Assembly: GCF_023634845.1 (NCBI RefSeq)
Contig: NZ_JAMLJL010000011.1
Coordinates: forward strand, 1 to 64,000
DNA: 64,000 nucleotides
Reading direction: 5' to 3'
Source: Flavobacterium amniphilum
GTDB taxonomy: Bacteria; Bacteroidota; Bacteroidia; Flavobacteriales; Flavobacteriaceae
The notes under the pieces are model-generated. The model made no database searches. It was not told where the DNA came from and saw only the letters and a list, made by a program, of their open reading frames with translations. The position numbers and the translations under genes are program-made. Shown here piece after piece: positions 32,210 to 42,400 of the stretch. Position 1 is the stretch's first letter. Every line of letters starts with the position of its first letter.

Positions 32210-35200
32210 TGAAAGAGATGAGAATAAGAATTGCGTTGCTTTTTGTTTTATTTAGTGTTGTAACATTGCATTCCCAGAATAAGTTGTCCGGGCAGAGTCA
32301 GAGTTTAGTTGTTGACCCGATAGATCCTGAATTATCCCAGGAAGTTGGATATACCAAAGGAGAATTATCGGTTAGCGGATCGGGAGGAGCCACTTATCAT
32401 GTGCCGATTTCCCTTCCGTTAGGAATAAAGGGGGTTGAGCCCAAAATTGGTTTGTCTTATAACAGTCAGGGAGGAGTTGGGATAGCCGGATATGGATGGA
32501 ATATTTCCGGTTTGTCAGCTATTACGCGTATTCCTGCCACAAAGTTTCATGATGGTTTTAATGATCCAGTGGATTTTGACAACAATGACCGTTTTGCTTT
32601 TGACGGACAGCGACTGATTTTAAAAAGCGGAACGTACGGTCAAGCGGGTTCCACGTATCAGACTGAAAACTTTTCCACGGCAGTGGTAACATTGACAACT
32701 GCGACCACGACATCCCAATATTCAGAAGGAGGAACTCAATATACCATTGTAAGAAGAGCCGTTTTTAAAGTGGAATATCCTGATGGATCTGTGGCTTATT
32801 ACGGTAAAACAGATGACTCCAGCACTGATTTTGTTGCTTCTATAACCTCTTGGGAGAATCCCCAGGCGATAAAAATAAATTATACGTACACCAAGACGAA
32901 TAACTTTTTATATATCAACTCGATAAAGTACGGTTCGATGGGGGCTGCTGCGCAAATTAATGACGTGCAGTTTACTTATAAAACAAGAAGCCGAATTGAA
33001 GAAACGTATTCAGACGGTATCCTTATACAGAATGATAAGATCCTGAGCCAGATAAAAGTAGTTGGAAATGCGTTGACTTACAGGACTTATAGTTTAGATC
33101 ATGATGTGGCCATAGGTTATCAGCGATTGATACAAGTGATAGAAAAGAATGCTGCAGGAGCATCTGTTAATCCCATTAGGTTTACCTATGTGCAGAATGA
33201 CACCGGTGAGAAAATTGAATTCACATCGACATCAGATTTGGCACCTGGATATGAGTATCCGCAAGGACAGTTTCCTTCATCGATAACTGGAGACTTCAAC
33301 GGTGACGGTATTACTGATTTGATCAGATTGTATAAGAACAATAGCGATTACAGCATTGCGATTAGCCCTGATGAAGGGACACCTTATTCTGCCATCAACC
33401 GAAAACTTCCTGCTAAGTATGCATTTGCGACTAATTGGATTAAGCAGGATGTTTCGGGGAATTATAAAATGATGGAAAAGCAGGCTTGGGGTATGATTTA
33501 CCGTCAGTTGAATACGACCAGAAATGCTTATGATGTTTTCTTCAAAGTGTTTACTTATGAGTCTGCTTCCAATCCTGAAAAACTGGAAATGACCAAGATT
33601 TTTGAACTTCCGTTCTATGATAGATATGAAAAAGATAGGACTAGTAATGAATTCATTTGGTCATATGAAAAAACGATTGACTATTTTCCGGGAGATTTTA
33701 ACGGTGACAATATCTCTGATATTTTGATGGTGGAACGCGAAGGAATTAATAAAAAGGTTTATCTGGTTAATCTGGATCCAAGAATCACCAGTAATTATAT
33801 TCAGGATTTGGGCTATCTTTCTGTTTGTGACCGTAAAGCCGGTTTTGAGGACACTGAATTGGGTTGTAGTTTGAGAGCTGATGATATTGACGGGGACGGT
33901 AAAACCGATTTGATTCTTTTCAGAGGATCTCCCGGGAATATGATTGAGGTGCATACGGTTGGTCCCAACAATACACTTGTGAATAAAATCTTGTATCCGT
34001 ATACCATGGCCTCCACCATCGGTCAGGTTAACTATCTTAACGGAGAATTGAAAAATCCGATTATTATGGGTGATTACAATGGTGACAATAAGCAGGACGT
34101 TTTGCTTCCGGGAGAACAGCGATCGGTATTGTTTTTTACAGGCCGTGGATTTGTCCAGGAAAGTCTGCCTTCAACGATTCCGTCTTTTCCTAATTTTGGA
34201 AACCTGATGTCTATGGATTACAACAGTGACGGGAAATCGGATTTGTTTACGTATCAGGGTTCAGCAGAATTCAAGTTGTTTAAAAGAACAGGAAAAAGTA
34301 TTTGGACTACTTATGCCAAACAGTTTACCGGCACGACTAATCCCATAAAAAATAATTTAACAGGTGATCAAGCGGGTGTAATGTTTGTGAGACCCAATAA
34401 ATCAAACCAATATACTAACCAATTGGCAATATCCGGATATATGGGGCTTTCCTATTTCAGTCTGGATAATTTAATGGATAACCAAAAGCTTCTGAAAAGT
34501 GTTATTTCAGGGCTTGGTAAAATGGAAACCATCACCTATTCACCATTGACAGAGTGGGATGGTGTGTATGTGAAAGCTTTGCAAGTTGAGAATTACCCTA
34601 ATACGGATTTAGGTTCTTTATCGTCATTCAAAGTTGTTTCGAAGATTGATATGAATGAAGCAGGCAAGTTTGTGGCACAGGACTACAAATATTATGGTGC
34701 AACCAGTAACCAGGAAGGATTAGGCTTTTTGGGATTCCGGGCACAGCTAAGAACCAATTGGTATAATACCCCTTCACAAATCATTTCCCATATATCACGA
34801 TTTGATGTTGGTAAACGAGGTGCTTTGGCTGAAAGTTTTTCTGTTTTGGGTCAGGTTTCACCCGATTACGTATTGAATGCAGGAAGTGCTTTTATCAGCA
34901 GAAGCCAAATGGTTTATAATAATGAAGACAGTATTTATGAAAATCCGCTATTAGTCAGTAAAGTATTCAAGTTAAGAACCACTTCGGTTAAGGAAACTAA
35001 TGGTCTGGAAGGAACAAGTGCTGAAACCACTTATGTTTATAATGATAATAATAATCCAACTCAAATAAGTATTACCTCTAAAAAAGGGACTACTATTGAG
35101 AAAACAGCAACCGAAAGTTATGGGTATATGCCAGCAAGCAGTTTGCCTTACCTGATTGACAGACCTCTTAAAAAAACAAGCTCGGCTACAGTTTATCCCA

Positions 35201-38200
35201 GCACGGATACGACGAGTAAAGAGGAAAATTACGTTTATAGCGGTAATTTACTGATGGAGGTTAAGAGAAAAGGGCATAATACTGTTGAAATTGCAGAGAA
35301 AAATGTATATGATGCTTTTGGAAATGTTATCCAAAAAACATTGACAGCTCCGGGTTTGACCCCAAGAGTAGTTAAGTCTGAATTTGATGCTTCCGGGCGA
35401 TTTATGACTAAAAAGACGGATGCCGAAGGTATGATTATTAATTATACGTATGATACTGCCAAAGGATTGTTGTTAACAGAATCTTTTCCTTCGATTTCGA
35501 CGACTACACTTAAAAAGACCTATACGTATGATGGTTGGGGTAAAGTAACCTCGTTGAAAAATTACTACGGGAAAACAGATACTTATAATTACTCTCTTAC
35601 TATAGATGGAGAGGTTGTTAACGAGACGACGGGTGCTGACGGAAGTGGTTCGAGAGTTTATTTTGATACAGCCGGCAGGGAAATCAGAAAAGAGGTCAAA
35701 AACCTTAATGGTGATTGGTCAATTGTTGAGACCAAGTATGATATTTATGACAGGGTTATCTGGAAAAGTCAGCCGCATAATGGTTTTGCAAGTGTTTGGA
35801 ATGAAATGGAGTATGATGAATACGGAAGAATGACCAAAGTTACCGCTTTAAAATCAGGTAGTTCGCCAGGGAAGGTAACAACACATACTTATTCCGGTTC
35901 TACGGTTACTGAGAATGATGGTATAAAGTCGAAAATTACGACTAAGAACTCATTGGGACAACCGATTATAGTAACAGAAACCCCAGGGGGAACGATTACT
36001 TATGAGTATTTTGCGACAGGAGGTTTAAAAGCTACCAATTTCAGTGGTGCAACCATTTCCATTTTAGAAGACGGATGGGGACGTAAAATTGAGATGGATG
36101 ACCCATCAGCAGGTAAGCGGAAGTATGAGTACAACCATTTTGGTGAATTAACCAGAGAAGAAAATGCCGGGAAATGGGAAATTAAACATGATTTGAATGA
36201 TGTAGGGAAGCCTCTATTTAAAACCATAAAAGATTTGACAACCAGTATTGTTAAATCAAAAGAGACTTATACCTATAATGTGACAACCAAACTATTAGAA
36301 AATGTAAGGTTTGATGATTATGCCAACAGTACTTTTACTTTGAATAGTTTTACGTATGACAATTATTATAATGTTTTGACTTCTACTGAGGAATTGAATG
36401 CCAAGGCTAAGTTTGTGAAGACGATTAGTTATGACGGTTTTGGTAGACCTTATACTGAAACTAATTTCGCTGAGAATAAAGCGGATGGTAAAACCTCTTC
36501 AAGAACGGTTACAAATGCATACAAAAACGGATATAAATGGCAGGTTATAGACAACAGTTCGTCCACTGTTCCGATTTGGGAAGCGACTGCGGTAAATGCT
36601 GAAGGATCAATTATGACAGCCAATCTTGGAAATGGTGTTGCCATAACCAATACGTATGATATCTACGGCTTTGTTACCGAGAATAAACATGAGAAAGGTA
36701 ATGTTAACATCATGACATTAAACAATGCCTTTGATCCTGTTACCGGAAATTTAAAAACCCGCAGTACTAATTTATTTGGCAGTTGGAATGAAACATTGGG
36801 TTATGATGCTGCCGACAGATTGACTACCTATAAAGATGCGACCGGTGTTCAGACACAAACCTATAATGCCAACGGTACCATTGCCAAAAACAATATTGGG
36901 GATTTTGCTTATAACGTTTCTGGGAGACCTTATCAGGTATCGTCAGTTACTCCTGTGGATCAATCGCAAACTTCTCCCATTTTAAATTATTACGAGCAGG
37001 CCACACAGGATGTTACCTATAATGCTTTTAAGAGTCCTTTGACGGTTAAAGTGGCCAATAAAGAAAATATTGATTTTGACTATAATTTGAACAATGGACG
37101 ATCTGTGATGTATTATGGTAGTTTGGATGTCAATAAAGCAGACCGTCTTTACCGTAAGTATTATTCTGCAGACGGTAGTATGGAAATTAAAATCAAAACA
37201 GGTTCCTCTTCAACTGTAGAATTTATAACGTATATAGCAGGAGATGCTTATTCGGCTCCAGCGGTTTTGATAAGTAACGGAACAACACCAAAAATGCATT
37301 ACCTGCACCGTGATTATCAGGGTACGATAGTGGCTATTACAGATGATTTAGGAACTGTTGTAGAAAAACGACTATTTGATGTATGGGGAAAATTGATACA
37401 ATATCAAAGGGGAGCAGTGACTACTATTCCAATTGCGACAGGAACAATGTTGCTGGATAGGGGGTATACCGGTCACGAACATTTATTGGGTGTGGATTTG
37501 ATCAATATGAACGGGCGTGTTTACGACCATAACTTTCATCGTTTCCTACAGCCGGATAATGATATTCAACAGCCTTATAATACACAAAATTACAACCGCT
37601 ATGCGTATGTAATGAATAATCCTGCTAAATTTACAGATCCGAGCGGGGAGAATTTTTTAGCAATGTTTGCGGGGTTTGTGTTTTCCATGTATGTACACGG
37701 TGCACAGGCTACGGGTGATCCCAATCCAATTAACTGGAATGCCGGGGAGTATGTAAATGCGGCTTTAAGTGCTGGAGCGCCTATTATTTCATCGGTAGCG
37801 ACTGATTATTCCAACAGGATGATTGAAAAAAGCTGGAATAGTAACAAAAATCAGGGGAATCATGCCATGCAGGCTAATAAACCGGATTTAGTTAAAAATA
37901 CTATTGAGCTTCATGATTATGTTGATAATGGTAATGATGTTTTAACAGGTTATGGTGGTGGTATCCAATCGCAATCAAATGATGAAGAAGGGATTACTGG
38001 ACCTAGGGATTGGGATGTTGAAATAACTATGGATATTCCGCAAGTTGACCAAAAGAAAGATTTCGATTGTACACATGCTTGTAAATTGTCAATTGATTTA
38101 AAGTTTGGATATACCAATCAGGATGAAATAAATAAATTTTGGTTTGAACGGGTGGAAAAAGACAATGGGTTAAAAAGTAGCTTTCTTATGCCAAATTATA

Positions 38201-38505
38201 ATAAAGCGGGTTATAATGTAATTCAATATGGGAACTCTGTCAATACCCATTTTTTTGATGTAAAAGGGACTTTGACATTTATGAAGAACCAAATGCTAAA
38301 TGGAAGGGTAGTGCAGTTGGGATGGAGACCTCCCGTATTAACTAATCCTAATTCGATGGGACATGCCAGTTTAGTAAGAACGCTTCGTTATATGAATGAT
38401 TTTTCACAATTCGAAATGGTGATTATGAATCCTTCACGTGGAGGTGATCAGGTTCTTACAGGGTTTTCAAAAGTTTATAGTATTATAAGTATATGGGGAA
38501 AATAG
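32209..38505 (+). CDS. SpvB/RHS polymorphic toxin with papain-like protease tip
   Basis: 2098 residues. A signal peptide (to about HSQ, residue 24) precedes an SpvB/TcdB-like N-terminal domain (about 45-120: GGATYHVPISLPLGIKG, GLSYNSQGGVGIAGYGWNISGLS). FG-GAP/VCBS-type repeats follow (GDFNGDGITDLIRL, GDFNGDNISDILMV, DIDGDGKTDLILF, GDYNGDNKQDVLL), which usually form a Ca-binding propeller. RHS/YD repeats run from about 950 to 1700, then the RHS core (HRDYQGTIVAITD, GYTGHEHL, RFLQPDNDIQ, MNNPAKFTDPSG, ending at 1813). The last ~285 residues are the tip. It has a papain-like layout: Gln 1948, Cys 1954 (with Cys 1958), His 2052 (MGHASLV) and Asn 2074 (MNPSRGG). It overlaps the immunity candidate by 13 bases. 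Confidence 0.9.
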   Translation: MKEMRIRIALLFVLFSVVTLHSQNKLSGQSQSLVVDPIDPELSQEVGYTKGELSVSGSGGATYHVPISLPLGIKGVEPKIGLSYNSQGGVGIAGYGWNISGLSAITRIPATKFHDGFNDPVDFDNNDRFAFDGQRLILKSGTYGQAGSTYQTENFSTAVVTLTTATTTSQYSEGGTQYTIVRRAVFKVEYPDGSVAYYGKTDDSSTDFVASITSWENPQAIKINYTYTKTNNFLYINSIKYGSMGAAAQINDVQFTYKTRSRIEETYSDGILIQNDKILSQIKVVGNALTYRTYSLDHDVAIGYQRLIQVIEKNAAGASVNPIRFTYVQNDTGEKIEFTSTSDLAPGYEYPQGQFPSSITGDFNGDGITDLIRLYKNNSDYSIAISPDEGTPYSAINRKLPAKYAFATNWIKQDVSGNYKMMEKQAWGMIYRQLNTTRNAYDVFFKVFTYESASNPEKLEMTKIFELPFYDRYEKDRTSNEFIWSYEKTIDYFPGDFNGDNISDILMVEREGINKKVYLVNLDPRITSNYIQDLGYLSVCDRKAGFEDTELGCSLRADDIDGDGKTDLILFRGSPGNMIEVHTVGPNNTLVNKILYPYTMASTIGQVNYLNGELKNPIIMGDYNGDNKQDVLLPGEQRSVLFFTGRGFVQESLPSTIPSFPNFGNLMSMDYNSDGKSDLFTYQGSAEFKLFKRTGKSIWTTYAKQFTGTTNPIKNNLTGDQAGVMFVRPNKSNQYTNQLAISGYMGLSYFSLDNLMDNQKLLKSVISGLGKMETITYSPLTEWDGVYVKALQVENYPNTDLGSLSSFKVVSKIDMNEAGKFVAQDYKYYGATSNQEGLGFLGFRAQLRTNWYNTPSQIISHISRFDVGKRGALAESFSVLGQVSPDYVLNAGSAFISRSQMVYNNEDSIYENPLLVSKVFKLRTTSVKETNGLEGTSAETTYVYNDNNNPTQISITSKKGTTIEKTATESYGYMPASSLPYLIDRPLKKTSSATVYPSTDTTSKEENYVYSGNLLMEVKRKGHNTVEIAEKNVYDAFGNVIQKTLTAPGLTPRVVKSEFDASGRFMTKKTDAEGMIINYTYDTAKGLLLTESFPSISTTTLKKTYTYDGWGKVTSLKNYYGKTDTYNYSLTIDGEVVNETTGADGSGSRVYFDTAGREIRKEVKNLNGDWSIVETKYDIYDRVIWKSQPHNGFASVWNEMEYDEYGRMTKVTALKSGSSPGKVTTHTYSGSTVTENDGIKSKITTKNSLGQPIIVTETPGGTITYEYFATGGLKATNFSGATISILEDGWGRKIEMDDPSAGKRKYEYNHFGELTREENAGKWEIKHDLNDVGKPLFKTIKDLTTSIVKSKETYTYNVTTKLLENVRFDDYANSTFTLNSFTYDNYYNVLTSTEELNAKAKFVKTISYDGFGRPYTETNFAENKADGKTSSRTVTNAYKNGYKWQVIDNSSSTVPIWEATAVNAEGSIMTANLGNGVAITNTYDIYGFVTENKHEKGNVNIMTLNNAFDPVTGNLKTRSTNLFGSWNETLGYDAADRLTTYKDATGVQTQTYNANGTIAKNNIGDFAYNVSGRPYQVSSVTPVDQSQTSPILNYYEQATQDVTYNAFKSPLTVKVANKENIDFDYNLNNGRSVMYYGSLDVNKADRLYRKYYSADGSMEIKIKTGSSSTVEFITYIAGDAYSAPAVLISNGTTPKMHYLHRDYQGTIVAITDDLGTVVEKRLFDVWGKLIQYQRGAVTTIPIATGTMLLDRGYTGHEHLLGVDLINMNGRVYDHNFHRFLQPDNDIQQPYNTQNYNRYAYVMNNPAKFTDPSGENFLAMFAGFVFSMYVHGAQATGDPNPINWNAGEYVNAALSAGAPIISSVATDYSNRMIEKSWNSNKNQGNHAMQANKPDLVKNTIELHDYVDNGNDVLTGYGGGIQSQSNDEEGITGPRDWDVEITMDIPQVDQKKDFDCTHACKLSIDLKFGYTNQDEINKFWFERVEKDNGLKSSFLMPNYNKAGYNVIQYGNSVNTHFFDVKGTLTFMKNQMLNGRVVQLGWRPPVLTNPNSMGHASLVRTLRYMNDFSQFEMVIMNPSRGGDQVLTGFSKVYSIISIWGK

Positions 38506-39299
38506 TCAGAATTTTATTGCTGTTGGTTTCTTTACCAATGTTGTCACAGGTTAAATCTAAAAGGATTGTGGTTGATACGATTGCATTTTCAATTGATTAT
38601 CGTAAATATCAGAAAGTTGGATTGGACAGTGTTAGAAGTATTTACCATAATCAGGAAAAAAGAATTAAGGCAGGAGGATTTGTCAATCAGTATGATGCCA
38701 TATCAAGATTGTTTGAATTGAAGGATATCCAATGCGTTTCAATTCCGACTTTTAAACTTAAAAAGGGAGATCAACCCTTTGGTTTGAAGAGTTGTATTGA
38801 GGACTATATTGATTTTAATCAGGATTTTAGATTCCAGCAAGTTTTTCTATATAAAGACGATGTGGCGATAAACTATGTGCAAATACCGGATTTTAAGTTT
38901 GAATTATCCAGAATTCATCAAGGAAGAGTTCCTTATGTTTTTAATAAAAAAGATTATGAAAATAATGTCTTGCAGTCTTTTATAGATGCAAAAAACGCTC
39001 TTGCAATTAAAAAGATAAATGCCAGGCTGAAAAGTAGTCCTGAAAATACCTTTTTTACCATTTTTGGTTTGAATGGTTTGCTTTTTGAAATTGACAAACA
39101 GACTGGTCTGCTCTATGTGAGTATTACAGGCCCAGGATCAAGTAGGGATAAAGAATTGGCTAATGATTATTTATTAAAGTATGCCGGGATTGAACAGATA
39201 AATGATATGATCAATGGAATGTATGTTTCTGATAAATTATATGAAGGATCTAAAAAGTGTCCCAAAAAACGAAGAAAAGTAGTTTTTAAAATAAACTAA
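38493..39299 (+). CDS. Probable exported immunity protein for the protease-tipped RHS toxin
   Basis: 268 residues. The start at 38493 overlaps the RHS gene end by 13 bases. The N-terminus (GKIVRILLLLVSLPMLSQ) is a short signal peptide, so the protein should act in the periplasm or outside. The body has no recognised domain; it is mixed alpha/beta with Lys-rich ends (KKCPKKRRKVVFKIN). The position directly after the toxin tip and translational coupling argue for immunity; the signal peptide fits a toxin tip that works in the periplasm of the target. The alternative is an accessory secreted factor. Confidence 0.6.
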   Translation: MGKIVRILLLLVSLPMLSQVKSKRIVVDTIAFSIDYRKYQKVGLDSVRSIYHNQEKRIKAGGFVNQYDAISRLFELKDIQCVSIPTFKLKKGDQPFGLKSCIEDYIDFNQDFRFQQVFLYKDDVAINYVQIPDFKFELSRIHQGRVPYVFNKKDYENNVLQSFIDAKNALAIKKINARLKSSPENTFFTIFGLNGLLFEIDKQTGLLYVSITGPGSSRDKELANDYLLKYAGIEQINDMINGMYVSDKLYEGSKKCPKKRRKVVFKIN

Positions 39300-39313
39300 T
39301 ATTATTATTTCTT

Positions 39314-39344
39314 AGAAACCCCAACCTTAATGGTTGGGGTTTCT
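39314..39344. terminator. Strong terminator hairpin of the RHS cassette
   Basis: A perfect 13-bp stem: 39314-39326 (AGAAACCCCAACC) with 39332-39344, 5-base loop. The downstream T-run is short and broken by A and G, but the stem is very stable. Confidence 0.85.
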
Positions 39345-39413
39345 ATTTGTAAGTCATACTAAACTGATGTTATGGAGTGAATTTACTGACTGAAATTAAT
39401 AGCAATTTGTTAA

Positions 39414-39444
39414 TTGCTATTGGCATAAAATAGTGGTAATTTTG
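39414..39444 (+). promoter_or_regulatory. Promoter of the T9SS type B adhesin gene
   Basis: TTG (39414-39416), a 20-base spacer and TAATTTTG (39437-39444). The in-frame GTG/ATG near 39433 lies inside the promoter, so the ATG at 39484 is the start. Confidence 0.6.
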
Positions 39445-39483
39445 CACGCCCAAATTTTGCGGGTCTTATATAGTTATTGTCGT

Positions 39484-42400
39484 ATGAAATTAAAGCTTTT
39501 CCTATTCTTATTTTTTTGTGTTACTGTAATGTACTCCCAAGGAGAAACCAATATTTGGTATTTTGGAAACAAAGCCGGATTGGATTTTAATAGTGGTATT
39601 CCCGTTGCTTTAACGAACAGCCAAATGGATACTCATGAAGGTTGTGCTGTTTTATCGAATTCTGCAGGACAAATGCTTTTTTATTCCAATGGCGTTAATG
39701 TTTGGAATAAAAATCATCAAATAATGCTCAATGGTAGTGGTTTACTGGGTAACGAATCGAGTACACAAGCCTGTGTGATAGTTCCTAAGCCCGGTTCGGC
39801 TTCCCTATATTATATCTTTACGACTGACGATGAGGCCAATTCGGATGGGTTCAAATATTCTGTGGTGGATATGACACTTGATGGAGGATTAGGTGCCGTG
39901 ACCAATGAAAAAAATGTGGATATTTATACACCGACCACTGAGAAGTTGACGGTAGTTAAGCATTCAAACAATATAGACTATTGGATTATTACCCATGGTT
40001 GGAACAATAACAGGTTTTACAGTTATCTTTTGAAGAGTACGGGATTGGAGGTTGCACCTGTTATTACCGATTTAGGTATAGTTACTCCCAGGCCACTTTT
40101 GGGAAGTGGGGCTGATGCGGTCGGAGCAATGAAAGTTTCTCCTGACGGTAGTAAACTAATTGCCTGTCATTACATTACGGAAACGGCAGAGTTGTTTGAT
40201 TTTAATAAAACAACAGGAGTCCTTTCAAATCATCAGATTTTATCATCCTGGGAAAGAGAGGTATATAGTGCGGAATTTTCCGTTGATAATAAAGTGTTGT
40301 ATATTTCAAGAAACGGGAAAATTGTTCAATATGACTTGACTGCAAATCCAATTTCTTCCTCTGCATTTGTTCTTAATCAAAATGATCATTCCTCACATGC
40401 TTTGTCAATGCAATTAGGGCCGGATAATAAAATTTATGTTGCATTGATTTCCAGTAATAAAATAGCGGTCATCAATCAACCTGGTGTATTGGGTTCGGGA
40501 TGTGATTTTCAAAATTCCAGTATTGATTTAGGAGGAAGAATCTGTAGGAGCGGGCTGCCTACTTTTGTACAGTCTTTTTTTGTAGAAGATGATTTTAGAT
40601 TTGTGAATGCCTGTGTGGGCGAGAATACAGAATTTAATCTGAATATGAGTCTGCCTATTTTAAGTGCCACTTGGGATTTTGGGGATGGTTCACCTCCTCA
40701 GAACAATGTAATAGGAAGCCATATTTATAGTGTGTCAGGTAATTATACCGTTAGTGTAACGGTTACTACTGCGGGAGGGACTATTGTTAAAGCCAGAACT
40801 ATCAACATATCTGCTGTGCCTACAGCTACACAACCAGCCGATGTATTCGTCTGTGATACCGATAACAATGGTTTACATACTTTTGATCTGACCTCCAGAA
40901 ATACTACGATTTTAAACGGACAGAATGCGAGTCAGTACCTAATCCGTTATTTTGCCAATGCCACCGATTATGCCAATAACGTTGCCATAGCTACCCCGAA
41001 TGCGTATCCTAACACGACAGCTTATCAGCAGCAAACCATTATTGCCGAGGTGTACAATAAAGATAATTCCGATTGTAAAACGGCTACGTCTTTCGGTATT
41101 GATGTGTTTGACATGCCAAGACCGTCGACTGTCATAGCTCCATTGACTATATGTGATAATACAAGTTTCGGAACTGATACCGACGGAAGAGTGCGTTTTG
41201 ACCTGACCCAAAGAGCTGCCGCTATATTAAACGGACAGCCAGCATCACAATTTGGTATTACATATTATACCGATGCAGGAATGACCAATGTCATTGCTAC
41301 ACCGAACAACTATGTAAACAGTACTGCTCAGGAAACCGTTTATGTGAAAGTGTCCAATACCGATAATCCGAATTGTTTTGCGACTACTTCATTTACTGTA
41401 GAAGTGTTTTCGTTGCCAACGGTTGTACCTGTGGTTTCACTAAAACAATGCGATGACAATACCGACGGTTTCAGTGCTTTCAATTTGATCCAAGCCAATG
41501 CTTTGGTTTCGGCTAATTACCAGAATGAAACGTTCCGTTATTTTGAAACAGCTGCCGATGCGCAGAATAATATCAACCCGATTGCAAACTATACAGCTTA
41601 TGTCAATCAGATCGTGAGCAATGATGTGGTGTATGTGAGAGTATCTAACGCCAGTGGTTGTTTCCGAGTGGCGCAGCTGAACCTGAATGTATCGACGACA
41701 CAAATCCCGATGAACTTCAGCCGCAGTTTTACGGTTTGTGATGATGCAGTACAAGGAAGTAATGCTGATGGTATCAGTGCATTTGATTTCAGCAGTGTAA
41801 CCGGGCAGATGCAAAGTGTTTTCCCGGCAGGACAACAACTTATCATAACATATTACCGAAATCTGAATGATGCACTGGCAGAACAAAATGCGATTACCGA
41901 TACAGCGAATTACCGAAATATAGGCTATCCGAATACCCAAAATATCTACATTCGTGTGGACAGTGCCGTGAATAACGATTGTTTGGGATTGGGACAACAC
42001 ATTACACTGAACGTTGAACGTATCCCTGTGGTTCAGCCGCAAGTGCTGCAAACGTGTGATGATGATCAGGACGGTCTGTTTGGATTTGATACTTCACAGT
42101 TGCAAAATAATCTTCTTAATGGATTGACTAATGTGACGGTGGCTTATTTTGACCAGAATAACAATCCATTGCCTGGACCGCTCCCGAATCCATTTACTAC
42201 GGCAACCCAAACGATCCGTGCGGTTGTGACTAACAATACAACAACTGCTTGTGATTATAGTACAACAATCCGTTTTATTGTGGATGATTTACCGGAAGCT
42301 TTTCCGGTTGCTGCAAGTCTGACGACGGTATGTGATGATGAGGCCAATCCGTTGAGTCAGGACGGAAGATATGGATTTGATACTTCTTCGTTTCAAAGCA

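Noticed and set aside
39300..39483. Attachment site or insertion boundary after the RHS cassette
   Set aside because: The perfect hairpin there is explained as a terminator, and no direct repeat or tRNA end was found at the edges.
41440..42051. 203-codon minus-strand frame inside the adhesin
   Set aside because: Arises from the repetitive coding DNA; the plus-strand frame has signal, PKD and T9SS domains.
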